Source: Pseudomonadota bacterium (GTDB lineage: Bacteria; Pseudomonadota; Gammaproteobacteria; Arenicellales; UBA868). Taken from it: a stretch of 36,826 nt of DNA. The notes beneath the pieces were generated by a model. That model had not been told where the DNA came from. It worked only from the letters and a program-made list of their open reading frames with translations, and did no database searches. Below are positions 8,874 through 16,736 of the stretch, in pieces (the stretch's first letter is position 1; each line of letters begins with the position of its first letter). The stretch covers positions 1-36,826 of the forward strand of contig JABJIU010000103.1 in the NCBI GenBank assembly GCA_018661145.1, in the 5' to 3' direction. The translations under genes and the position numbers were made by a program.

Positions 8874-9732
8874 TGGAAGAGCCGATCTACCGCTGACGTA
8901 CCGCATTGTGCATGAGCCCCGCGCCCTGTTCGGGTTGTGTGTGCTGGGACTGATGTTTCTGGCGGCTGTGCTTGCGCCGTGGCTGAGTCCGCATGACCCC
9001 TTGGAGCAGGATCTGCTATCGTCTTTTCTTCCACCTTCATGGAAGGAAAACGGCGACCCGGTCTTTTTCCTGGGCACCGACAACCTCGGCCGTGACATTG
9101 CCTCGCGGCTCATCTACGGTGCCCGTACCGCGTTAATAGTGGCGCTAATTGCCGCCACAATGGCCGCGCTTCTCGGCACCGTACTGGGAATGCTGGCTGG
9201 ATTCTACGGCGGCAAAACAGACATGCTGATCTCCCGCGCCGTCGATATCTGGATGTCCTTTCCCGCCGTGCTGCTCTCGATCGTTCTGGTAGCCGTAATG
9301 GGTGCGGGCCTTCATGCCGTCATCATCGCCATCGTCATTATCGACTGGACACGCTTTTGCCGTGTAATCCGTGCCGAGACCATGGTGCAAAAAGAGCGCG
9401 ATTACGTTTCATCAGCGGTCACGATCGGGTTAACACGCGTTCGGATTCTTTTCCAGGAAGTATTTCCCAACCTGGTACCCCTGCTGATTGTGCTATTAAC
9501 CCTGGAGATGGGAATCGCCATTGTGGTTGAGACTATCCTGAGTTTTGTGGGGCTCAGTGTGGCCTCCGATACCCCGACCTGGGGAAACCTGATCCAGGAG
9601 GGTCGGCAATATATTCATCAGGCGCCGTGGCTTCTGGGTTTACCGGTCGCGTGCGTGGTAATGGCAGTGCTTGGCCTGAATGCCCTGGGTGACGGAATCA
9701 AGGAAGTCATTGACCCGGAGACAAGGCAGTGA
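8866..9732 (+). CDS. ABC transporter permease, DppC-type
   Basis: Second permease subunit. I place the start at ATG 8866 (MSDGRADLPL), inside the track ORF, because it forms the ATGTCTGA overlap with the DppB stop. The 288 residues include the DppC hallmarks LAPWLSPHDPLEQDL, FFLGTDNLGRDIASRLIYGARTAL-type sequence and the EAA loop around ERDYVSSAVTIGLTRVRILFQEVFPN. About five to six membrane helices are evident. It pairs with the DppB-type protein to form the channel. The stop overlaps the following GTG start (GTGA). Confidence 0.92.
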   Translation: MSDGRADLPLTYRIVHEPRALFGLCVLGLMFLAAVLAPWLSPHDPLEQDLLSSFLPPSWKENGDPVFFLGTDNLGRDIASRLIYGARTALIVALIAATMAALLGTVLGMLAGFYGGKTDMLISRAVDIWMSFPAVLLSIVLVAVMGAGLHAVIIAIVIIDWTRFCRVIRAETMVQKERDYVSSAVTIGLTRVRILFQEVFPNLVPLLIVLLTLEMGIAIVVETILSFVGLSVASDTPTWGNLIQEGRQYIHQAPWLLGLPVACVVMAVLGLNALGDGIKEVIDPETRQ

Positions 9733-10607
9733 CCAGCGCGCTCGTTGTCCACGATCTGCATCTTGCGGTACGCAACGGCCAGGTACTGTTGCCAATACTG
9801 CGTGGGATCAACCTGAACCTGCCCCAAGGAGAAATCCATGGTCTGGTCGGTGAGTCCGGTGCGGGCAAGACCATGCTGGGCCGCGTGATCCTTGACATTC
9901 TCCCACCAAGCGCCGTTATCACATCCGGCAACGTCGACTATCCGGCGCACAGATCATCGCCCTCCCTGAACCGCAAGTCAGCTCATCGGCGTCGCCCCCA
10001 CATCAGCTTGATCCCTCAGGACCCCTTGACCTCTCTCAATCCGGTCAAACGGATCGGCAAGCAGATGGGTGAAATTCTGAGACTGGCACATAAGGACTCG
10101 TCGCAACAGATCCACGAACGTGCAAAACAACACCTGCGTGAGGTGAAAATCAGGAATCCAGGGCAGGTGCTTCAGCAATATCCCCATCAACTCTCGGGCG
10201 GAATGCGTCAACGCGTACTGATTGCCATGGCGTTTAGCACCGAGCCGAGCATCATTATTGCTGATGAGCCCACCACCGCCCTTGATGTCTCAGTACAACA
10301 GCGAGTGCTGCGCCTGATCCGTGACCTGCAGAAGGAACGCGGGACAACAATTCTTTTTGTTACCCATGATCTCGGTGTCGTGGCAAAACTCTGCGATCGG
10401 GTCAGCCTGATGCACAGCGGGATGATTCTTGAGCAGGGCAAAGTTTCCGATGTGTTTCAGTCACCCTCACACCCCTATACCCGCTCCCTGCTGGAGGCGA
10501 TCCCGAGATATGACAAGCCCCGCGAAAAGTTGTCGCCGGTGGCGAACGACCTGCAGACCCAGTTAATCCGTGAGGCGGACGAATATGATCGACAGCGACG
10601 GGTCTGA
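9729..10607 (+). CDS. ABC transporter ATP-binding protein, DppD-type
   Basis: Cytosolic ATPase subunit, 292 residues, started at GTG 9729, which overlaps the preceding TGA by three bases. Walker A GESGAGKT is at 41-48, the Q-loop in IPQDPLTSLNP near 95-105, the signature LSGGMRQR at 155-162 and Walker B IIIADE at 175-180 followed by PTTALD. The H-loop is in VTHDLGVV. The C-terminal region SHPYTRSLLEAIPR is the oligopeptide-transporter extension typical of DppD/OppD. It shares ATP hydrolysis with the second ATPase. Confidence 0.92.
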   Translation: MTSALVVHDLHLAVRNGQVLLPILRGINLNLPQGEIHGLVGESGAGKTMLGRVILDILPPSAVITSGNVDYPAHRSSPSLNRKSAHRRRPHISLIPQDPLTSLNPVKRIGKQMGEILRLAHKDSSQQIHERAKQHLREVKIRNPGQVLQQYPHQLSGGMRQRVLIAMAFSTEPSIIIADEPTTALDVSVQQRVLRLIRDLQKERGTTILFVTHDLGVVAKLCDRVSLMHSGMILEQGKVSDVFQSPSHPYTRSLLEAIPRYDKPREKLSPVANDLQTQLIREADEYDRQRRV

Positions 10608-12192
10608 ACTTATCTGCGCACAAAGGCTGGGGGTTTCTCTGCCCAACCTCGCGGCCAAAAAGCGTTTTCAACCGGCTCCGATGGTGCCGATCTTCCGGGA
10701 CATCGATCTTCGGGCGCGCAAGGGACAGTGTCTGGGCATCGTGGGTGAATCCGGCTCGGGCAAAACCACACTGGGACGGGCACTGGTTCGGCTATTGCGA
10801 CCGACATCCGGAACGCTTCTTTTCGCAGGCCGTGATATCACCACCCTCGAGGAAACAGAACTGCGCCCCATCCGCGACCGGATGCAGATGATTTTCCAGG
10901 AACCTCGCGCCGCCTTGAATCCCCGGCGACGGATAGATGATGCAGTATCGCAGCCCCTGCTGGCCTATAACAAGGCGGGCAATGTTCGCGAAGCACGGGA
11001 ACACGCTTACGAACTGCTACGACAGGTGGGGCTCGATCCGTCGCTTGGCAAGCGATACCCTCGTGAACTAAGCGGCGGCCAACTGCAAAGGGTATGCATT
11101 GCCCGCGCCATATCCATCCGGCCTTCATTAATCGTAGCCGATGAGATCGTTTCAGGATTGGATATGTCCAGTCAGGCCCAGGTACTTAACCTGCTGGACG
11201 ACTTGCGTGAGAAACTGGGATTATGCCTAGTCTTCATCAGTCATGACCTTTCGGTCGTGCGCAGTATCTGCGACGAAGTTATCGTTCTGCTCGATGGCAG
11301 ACAGGTCGAATCGGGACCTGTTGCACGGATGTTCACGCAGCCAAGACGGCGGTACACTCAGTCGCTGATTCAAGCGGTACCACTTCCAGAGCCTGATGGA
11401 GATTGGCTTAACGACGCTGTCGACGAAACCGAAAATGGAAACAGGATAAAGGCTATGAATATTGAAGGAACAACGGCTCTGATTACGGGATGCAGCAGGG
11501 GGATTGGCCGAGAACTGGTCCTCGCGCTCGTAAAGAGCGGTGTGAAAAAGGTATATGCCACAGCACGAAACAACTCGGATATCGACGACCTCGCAAAATC
11601 GCACCCAGGTCTCGTGGAAACACTGAGTCTGGACATCACGGACGACGCATCAATTCACCAGGCGGCTGAACAATGTGGGGATGTCGAATTGCTAATCAAC
11701 AATGCCGGAATCAACCGAATGTCGGGACTGTTGGCAGCCGATGGTATCGACGGCGCCCGTCTGGAGATGGAAACTAACTACTTCGGCACCTTGCGAATGT
11801 GTCGGGCCTTTGCGCCGGCCCTGAAAAACAACGGAGGCGGCTGCATTGTCAATATGTTATCAATTCTTTCCCATGTAGCACTCCCCCTAATGGGCTCCCT
11901 GTGCGCCTCCAAGGCTGCAGCGCTGCGTTTAACAGAGGGAGTGCGCGCTGAACTCGATGCCAACAATACTCTGGTAATGGCAGTGATGCCCGGCGCAGTG
12001 GATACCGATATGAGCCGCGACTTTCCGCCGCCCAAAATTCCTCCTGCGGAAGTGGCAAAGGCTGTCCTGGATGGCATCATCCAGGGTCAGGAGGAGATCT
12101 TTCCCGGGGAAATGGCAAGTGGACTGCGCGAGGGTCTCAAGGCCGACCCTAAAGGTGTTGAAAAGGAACTCGCGGGTTATCTTCCGGGGTAG
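10585..12192 (+). CDS. ABC ATPase (DppF-type) fused to an SDR domain lacking the catalytic Tyr
   Basis: One open frame of 535 residues from ATG 10585 (the track's 10570 start is less likely). Residues 1 to about 268 are a complete DppF-type ATPase: Walker A GESGSGKT 54-61, signature LSGGQ 162-166, Walker B LIVADE 182-187, then TQPRRRYTQSLIQAVP. A short acidic linker leads to a short-chain dehydrogenase from Met291: TGCSRGIG 301-308, NNAG 372-375, Ser426, Lys443. The tyrosine expected four residues before the lysine is Leu439, so classical SDR catalysis should fail. ATG 11455 is preceded by AGGATAAAGG, so the SDR half may also be made separately. The fusion is unusual: these two families are normally separate proteins. 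Confidence 0.85.
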   Translation: MIDSDGSELICAQRLGVSLPNLAAKKRFQPAPMVPIFRDIDLRARKGQCLGIVGESGSGKTTLGRALVRLLRPTSGTLLFAGRDITTLEETELRPIRDRMQMIFQEPRAALNPRRRIDDAVSQPLLAYNKAGNVREAREHAYELLRQVGLDPSLGKRYPRELSGGQLQRVCIARAISIRPSLIVADEIVSGLDMSSQAQVLNLLDDLREKLGLCLVFISHDLSVVRSICDEVIVLLDGRQVESGPVARMFTQPRRRYTQSLIQAVPLPEPDGDWLNDAVDETENGNRIKAMNIEGTTALITGCSRGIGRELVLALVKSGVKKVYATARNNSDIDDLAKSHPGLVETLSLDITDDASIHQAAEQCGDVELLINNAGINRMSGLLAADGIDGARLEMETNYFGTLRMCRAFAPALKNNGGGCIVNMLSILSHVALPLMGSLCASKAAALRLTEGVRAELDANNTLVMAVMPGAVDTDMSRDFPPPKIPPAEVAKAVLDGIIQGQEEIFPGEMASGLREGLKADPKGVEKELAGYLPG

Positions 12193-12196
12193 CGGT

Positions 12197-12250
12197 CGCT
12201 ATTCGACAGAGATCCAGACGGGACTCCAATTTCATCCTCCCCGAATAGCG
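12197..12250 (+). terminator. Inverted repeat, possible terminator after the transporter genes
   Basis: CGCTATTCG (12197-12205) and CGAATAGCG (12242-12250) are perfect complements, followed directly by TTTT. It begins right after the stop of the ATPase-SDR gene. The loop is 36 bases, long for an intrinsic terminator, so it may act only partly or be an operator. Confidence 0.4.
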
Positions 12251-12316
12251 TTTTCTGGAATCAGTTCACGTAAACTGTAGGACATCACCGCAACTTCTAA
12301 TCAAGGAACAACATCA

Positions 12317-12670
12317 ATGGCATTAAAACGAATTCAAGTCGGCGACCGCATGAGTCAGGCTGTAATGCATGGGGATACGGTCTACACCGCAGGCCAGGTG
12401 GCACTTGAGGCGCCGGGCGAGAGCGTGGCAGACCAAACACGCAATATCCTCTCGCGCATCGACGCCCTGCTCTCTGAAGCGGGTACCGATAAGTCAAAGT
12501 TGATCTCAGCGACAATCTGGATCTCGGATATGAGCACGTTCAATGAGATGAATGAAGTGTGGGATGCGTGGGTCACGCCGGGTGAAACGCCGGCCCGTGC
12601 CTGCGTCGAGTCCAAACTGGCAGCGCCGCAGTTCACCGTGGAAATTGGGGTGATCGCGGCGCTGGGTTAA
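12317..12670 (+). CDS. RidA family imine/enamine deaminase
   Basis: YjgF/YER057c/UK114 family, 117 residues, slightly shorter than the usual 128. RidA hydrolyses reactive enamine/imine intermediates such as 2-aminoacrylate to keto acids and ammonia. VYTAGQVAL at 22-30 and PARACVESKLAAPQFTVEI at 92-110, with the substrate-binding Arg94, are diagnostic. AAGGAA lies upstream of the ATG. Placement beside a FAD amino-acid dehydrogenase (imines) and a diaminopropionate-lyase-like enzyme (2-aminoacrylate) gives it an obvious job here. Some RidA-like subfamilies have specific catabolic roles, which would also fit. Confidence 0.93.
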   Translation: MALKRIQVGDRMSQAVMHGDTVYTAGQVALEAPGESVADQTRNILSRIDALLSEAGTDKSKLISATIWISDMSTFNEMNEVWDAWVTPGETPARACVESKLAAPQFTVEIGVIAALG

Positions 12671-12686
12671 GGCGCCTCCAAAGGCC

Positions 12687-13946
12687 ATGCGCATTGTGAT
12701 TCTGGGGGCCGGTCTCGCCGGGATCACAAGCGCCTGGGAGTGTCTTCGTGACGGTCACCAGGTGACGGTTCTGGACCGCGCGGAAGCCCCAGCTGATTTC
12801 ACCTCCCGCGCCAACGCGGGACTCATCGCTCCCGGTCATGCCTTTGCCTGGGCGTCCCCCAGTGTGCCGCGTATCATGTTGCGCTCGCTATGGCGAAACG
12901 ACCAGGCTATCCGTTTCCGACCGAGCGCTAATCCCCGCCAGTGGCGCTGGCTGATGCAGTTTCTGCGGCAATGCACGGCGCAAAGAGCGCGTGTCAACAC
13001 ACTTCGCAAAACGCGCCTTTGCCAATACTCACAGTCCCGGCTGCATACCGTTGCTGAAGAAACAGATTTTCACTATGACCGAAACACTGGTGGCCTTATC
13101 TATTTCTACCGCTCTGACCGGTCCTTCGAAGCTGCCGCCATAAAAAGCGAAATTCTCTCGAGTGCGGGAGTCAAAATCGAAATCCTCAATCGCCAACAGG
13201 TGGTCGAGCGGGATCCAGGTCTGGCCGATGCCCAGAATGCTATTGCAGGCGCGCTTTTCGTACCAACGGATGAAAGCGGGGATGCGCGGACATTCACTAA
13301 TACCCTGGCCGAACGCTGTCGCGAAAGAGGCGCTGAGGTTCGGATGCAGACCGAAATCACCGGCTTTTCAAAAAAGGGTGGCCACGTGACTGCGGTCAAT
13401 ACCAACCGCGGGCCAGTCAGTGGTGATCTTTTTGTGGTGGCATTGGGTGTTTTCAGTCCGATGCTCTCGCGTCAGTTGGGCTTCTCTCTGCCGATCTATC
13501 CGGTTAAGGGATATTCAGTTACTCTGCCCGCTGCTGATCCAGAGCTGCTCCCCCGCTTTGGCGGTGTCGACGAGGACAACCTGCTGGCCTACTGCCCCAT
13601 GGGAAACCGTTTGCGCGTTACGGCAACTGCAGAAATCGGGAGTTATAGTACGCGTCACCAGCCCCGCGACTTCCGGGTCATGTTGCAGAAGACTCAGGAT
13701 CTGATGCCCCGTGCCGCTCAGTACTCAAAGCCAGACTACTGGGCAGGATTAAGGCCGATGACGCCGACTGGTCTGCCGATTATCGGTAGGACCCACCGGT
13801 CCAATGTCTGGCTGAATACCGGGCACGGACATATGGGCTGGACGATGTCTTGTGGATCCGCCCGTATCCTGGCCGACCTGATTGCCGGACAGAATCCGCA
13901 GATTCCGTTGGATGGCATGGACCCGGCAACGATGAGGATCATGTAA
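12687..13946 (+). CDS. FAD-dependent D-amino acid dehydrogenase-like protein
   Basis: DAO-superfamily flavoprotein of 419 residues, similar in size and layout to DadA, which oxidises D-amino acids to imino acids and passes electrons to the respiratory chain. The dinucleotide-binding motif is GAGLAG at 7-12 with the acidic end of the second strand in VLDR. The segment RANAGLIAPGHAFAWASP is characteristic of DadA-like proteins, and GLRPMTPTGLPIIG plus NTGHGHMGWTMSCGSA near the C-terminus closes the flavin site. AAAGGCC precedes the ATG; 16 bases separate it from ridA and its TAA overlaps the next ATG by one base. The amino acid oxidised is unknown. Confidence 0.87.
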   Translation: MRIVILGAGLAGITSAWECLRDGHQVTVLDRAEAPADFTSRANAGLIAPGHAFAWASPSVPRIMLRSLWRNDQAIRFRPSANPRQWRWLMQFLRQCTAQRARVNTLRKTRLCQYSQSRLHTVAEETDFHYDRNTGGLIYFYRSDRSFEAAAIKSEILSSAGVKIEILNRQQVVERDPGLADAQNAIAGALFVPTDESGDARTFTNTLAERCRERGAEVRMQTEITGFSKKGGHVTAVNTNRGPVSGDLFVVALGVFSPMLSRQLGFSLPIYPVKGYSVTLPAADPELLPRFGGVDEDNLLAYCPMGNRLRVTATAEIGSYSTRHQPRDFRVMLQKTQDLMPRAAQYSKPDYWAGLRPMTPTGLPIIGRTHRSNVWLNTGHGHMGWTMSCGSARILADLIAGQNPQIPLDGMDPATMRIM

Positions 13947-14737
13947 TGGAAATACAGCAGAACAACACACAGAATTTCATCAATCTGACGAACATTCCGT
14001 TCACAGTGGATGACGGTATCGCCGCGAGGGCTCGGATTGGACTGGTGGTTCTTGCCACCGATCACAGCGTAGAACACGAGTTCAAACTCGTAGTCGATAT
14101 ACCGGGGGTTGCTGTCTACCAGTCCCGGATTCCGAACTCTCCAACGATCACGCCCGAAAACCTGCGTGCGATGGAACCGCACATCACCGACAGAACCGAT
14201 GTGATCCTCCCGGGCGTGCCTCTGGATGTCGTCGCCTATGGCTGTACTTCGGCCTCCATGATCATCGGCGAAGAACGGGTGTTTGAATTGATTCACGCTG
14301 CGCGGCCGGAGGCTAAAGCTACAACGCCAATCACAGCAGCCTTTGCCGCATTCCAGGCTACCGGCTGCCGGCGGATCGGCGTGCTCACGCCGTACTCGGA
14401 CGAAGTCAATCAATTCATCCGCAGTTATATTGAATCCAAGGGTTTTGAGGTGCCAGTATTCGGTTCGTTCAATCAGGATAATGACAATACCGTCGCGCGA
14501 ATCTCTGCCGACAGCATGCGCGATGCTGCGCTTCAGATCGGAAACCACGACTCCGTTGACGGGGTCTTTGTCTCTTGTACCAGTCTGCGTCTTGCCCATT
14601 GTGTCGCAGATATCGAAGCTGCATTGGGCAAACCCGTCACCTCGTCAAACCATGCGCTGATCTGGCACAGCCTGAGGCTGGCGGGGATCAACGAGACGAT
14701 CGATGGTTTCGGCGAACTTTTCCGTCTGCCCGCCTGA
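13946..14737 (+). CDS. EutA-like Asp/Glu racemase or maleate isomerase-family protein
   Basis: The start is ATG 13946, sharing one base with the upstream TAA, not the track's 13850. The 263-residue protein has the two-cysteine plan of the Asp/Glu racemase, arylmalonate decarboxylase and maleate isomerase superfamily: Cys100 in GCTSAS and Cys211 in SCTSLR. The segments VPLDVVAYGCTSASMIIGEE and RRIGVLTPYSDEVN closely recall EutA of ectoine-utilisation clusters, whose precise reaction is not settled to my knowledge. Here it lies between the DadA-like dehydrogenase and an amidotransferase-like gene. A racemase or epimerase feeding a stereospecific lyase or oxidase is a reasonable inference. Confidence 0.82.
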   Translation: MEIQQNNTQNFINLTNIPFTVDDGIAARARIGLVVLATDHSVEHEFKLVVDIPGVAVYQSRIPNSPTITPENLRAMEPHITDRTDVILPGVPLDVVAYGCTSASMIIGEERVFELIHAARPEAKATTPITAAFAAFQATGCRRIGVLTPYSDEVNQFIRSYIESKGFEVPVFGSFNQDNDNTVARISADSMRDAALQIGNHDSVDGVFVSCTSLRLAHCVADIEAALGKPVTSSNHALIWHSLRLAGINETIDGFGELFRLPA

Positions 14738-14760
14738 GTACGCGCAGCGGCAAATTATTG

Positions 14761-15471
14761 ATGGCCCGGAAGATCATATTGGTCGAGCATCACGATGAAC
14801 CTCGTGACGACCTCGCTTCAACCCATCTTCCCAAACTCGACTTCACGCTGGAGTGTTACCAACCCTTTGCCGGAGAATCACTGCCCGAGCCCGACGAAGA
14901 TACGGCAGGGATTATCATCACCGGCGGAGCTGCCAATATCGACGAGATGGGTCAGTACCCTTATCTGCACGATGAGTCACGGTGGATCGAGCAATGCCTG
15001 AATCAAGACATTCCCACGCTTGGCCTCTGTCTGGGTGCCCAGCTTCTGGCGCATGTGCTAGGTGCGACGGTCGCACCGCATGAGGACGGTGCTCAGGAGT
15101 TCGGCCTCTATCCGATCGAGGCGGTCGATCCCGAACAGAAGTTCGTCCCGGATAATTTTTTTGCGGTCCAATTTCACAGCCGGGGCTTCGAGATTCCAGC
15201 AGGAGCTGAAGCGCTTGCAGCGGGGGGAACTTTTCCAAACCAGGCTTTTCGCTACGGGGCCAATGTACTGGGTACCCAGTTTCACCCTGAATGCACACTG
15301 GCCATCCTCCGTCGATGGCAAGCGCTGGAAGTCGCTCCCTGGTGCGAGCCTGGGGTCCAGTCCAGAGAGATGCAGGACCGGCTGGCGGCCATCCATCTTG
15401 ATAATGCGCAGCACTGGTTCGAGCAACTACTCGAAGATTTCTTTGCCTCGTCGACAAATATCTCTATCTAA
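14761..15471 (+). CDS. Class I glutamine amidotransferase-like protein
   Basis: The start is ATG 14761 (MARKIILVEH), 23 bases after the previous stop; the longer track ORF is out-of-family sequence before that point. The 236 residues form a stand-alone GATase1 domain with nucleophile Cys90 in GLCLGAQ and His175/Glu177 in QFHPE, preceded by the ITGGAANIDE loop at about 53-62. Such proteins hydrolyse glutamine or gamma-glutamyl amides. With no synthetase partner in the window, it may be a hydrolase of a gamma-glutamyl or other amide intermediate in the surrounding catabolic cluster. The function is not determined beyond the family. Confidence 0.85.
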   Translation: MARKIILVEHHDEPRDDLASTHLPKLDFTLECYQPFAGESLPEPDEDTAGIIITGGAANIDEMGQYPYLHDESRWIEQCLNQDIPTLGLCLGAQLLAHVLGATVAPHEDGAQEFGLYPIEAVDPEQKFVPDNFFAVQFHSRGFEIPAGAEALAAGGTFPNQAFRYGANVLGTQFHPECTLAILRRWQALEVAPWCEPGVQSREMQDRLAAIHLDNAQHWFEQLLEDFFASSTNISI

Positions 15472-15500
15472 CTATTGAAGGTGCCAACGGAGTATCAGAC

Positions 15501-16730
15501 ATGTCGTTACCTGAAGTTTCAATAAGTCAATCGCATCACAATACCGCCGCACTTGTTGGACAGGCCTGTCCAACAAGTGTCACCGATGTGCTGGACACTG
15601 AGCGGTGCCGTCTTGCTCGTCACACTATTTCCCAGTGGACCAGTTACGAATCCACAGCACTGCATTCGCTTGAAGGACTGGCGAGTGAAATCGGTATTGA
15701 GGGCCTTTATTACAAGGATGAAAGCGCACGCTTTGGCCTTGGCAGTTTCAAGGCACTGGGTGGCGCTTACGCTGTCCAGCATGTGCTAAGGCAGGCTCTG
15801 AACGTCGATGTGGCAGATACGAATGTCAGCCTTGACGACATTAATACGCAGCGTTTTGCTGATAAGGTAAAAAACATCACTGTGGTCACCGCGACCGATG
15901 GAAATCATGGCCGATCCGTTGCCTGGGGTGCACAACGCTTTGGCTGTCAGTGCATGATCTATATGCACGAAAACGTCAGCCAGGGAAGACAGGAAGCGGT
16001 AGAAACCTTTGGCGCCGAAGTAGTGCGGGTGGCGGGAAACTATGATGACTCAGTCCGCCAGGCAGACCACGATGCCAAAGCAAACGGCTGGCATATCGTT
16101 TCCGATACCTCGTATCCGGGATACATGGAGATCCCCCGGGATGTGATGGCAGGTTATACCCTGATGACCACCGAGGCCATGGACCAGTTGCCGGAAGGAG
16201 TTGTCCCCACCCATGTCTTCATCCAGGGTGGTTGCGGCGGTCTTGCTGGCGCGGTGGGCGCCGATCTGTGGCACCGCTACGGTGACAAGATGCCGCACTT
16301 GACCGTCGTTGAGCCGGTTCCGGCGGCCTGCCTTTATGAGAGTGCACGGGCAGGCGAGCCGCAACTCGTGGATATCGTTGATGAAAGCCTGATGGCGGGC
16401 CTGTCCTGTGGAGAAGTCTCTCTCCTCGGATGGCAGATTCTGAAGTCCGGTGCCCAGCACTTTCTGACCATTTCAGATGCCCCGGTTGCTCCCCTGATGA
16501 AATTGCTCGCTGCAGGCAGCTCAGGAGACTCCGCTATCGTGGCCGGGGAATCTGCGATTGCAGGTCTTGCTGGACTGATCGGCGCCATGAGAAATGAACC
16601 GCTGGCCCGGGAAATGAACCTTAACCAATCCAGCCGCGTACTCGTGTTCGGTACCGAAGGCGCCACTGATCCTGAAGTCTTTGAAGCGCTCGTGGGTACA
16701 AGTGCCGAGAAGCTCACTGTTCAAGGGTAA
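15501..16730 (+). CDS. Diaminopropionate ammonia-lyase-like PLP enzyme
   Basis: Fold type II PLP enzyme of 409 residues. It resembles YgeX, which converts 2,3-diaminopropionate to pyruvate and two ammonia. Motifs are YKDESARFGLGSFKALGGAY with PLP-binding Lys84, TATDGNHGRSVAWGAQ, QGGCGGLAGAVGAD for phosphate binding, VVEPVPAACLYESA, MAGLSCGEVS and VAGESAIAGLAGL. The resemblance to YgeX is stronger than to threonine dehydratase or EutB. GGAG lies nine bases before the ATG. The N-terminus is about seven residues longer up to the PLP lysine than E. coli YgeX (Lys77, from memory), and this extra part includes a peptide encoded by a perfect palindrome. The product 2-aminoacrylate links it to the RidA gene. 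Confidence 0.85.
   Translation: MSLPEVSISQSHHNTAALVGQACPTSVTDVLDTERCRLARHTISQWTSYESTALHSLEGLASEIGIEGLYYKDESARFGLGSFKALGGAYAVQHVLRQALNVDVADTNVSLDDINTQRFADKVKNITVVTATDGNHGRSVAWGAQRFGCQCMIYMHENVSQGRQEAVETFGAEVVRVAGNYDDSVRQADHDAKANGWHIVSDTSYPGYMEIPRDVMAGYTLMTTEAMDQLPEGVVPTHVFIQGGCGGLAGAVGADLWHRYGDKMPHLTVVEPVPAACLYESARAGEPQLVDIVDESLMAGLSCGEVSLLGWQILKSGAQHFLTISDAPVAPLMKLLAAGSSGDSAIVAGESAIAGLAGLIGAMRNEPLAREMNLNQSSRVLVFGTEGATDPEVFEALVGTSAEKLTVQG
15550..15579 (+). repeat. Perfect 30-base palindrome inside a coding region
   Basis: CACTTGTTGGACAGG is followed immediately by its exact reverse complement, with no spacer. It encodes about ten residues (LVGQACPTS) in the poorly conserved N-terminus of the PLP lyase. 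The peptide VGQACPT recurs, as I remember it, in unrelated predicted proteins that carry dispersed palindromic repeats, so this looks like a REP-like insertion tolerated in frame. An operator for a dimeric regulator is the alternative. Confidence 0.8.
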
Positions 16731-16736
16731 TTCGTC

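Noticed and set aside
14575-14760. N-terminal extension of the amidotransferase ORF
   Set aside because: It overlaps the EutA-like gene in another frame, has no GATase resemblance, and ATG 14761 gives a normal domain start.
15501-16730. Threonine dehydratase or EutB as the name of the PLP enzyme
   Set aside because: The motif set (YKDESARFGL, TDGNHGR, MAGLSCGE) fits diaminopropionate ammonia-lyase better, though EutB-like activity cannot be excluded.
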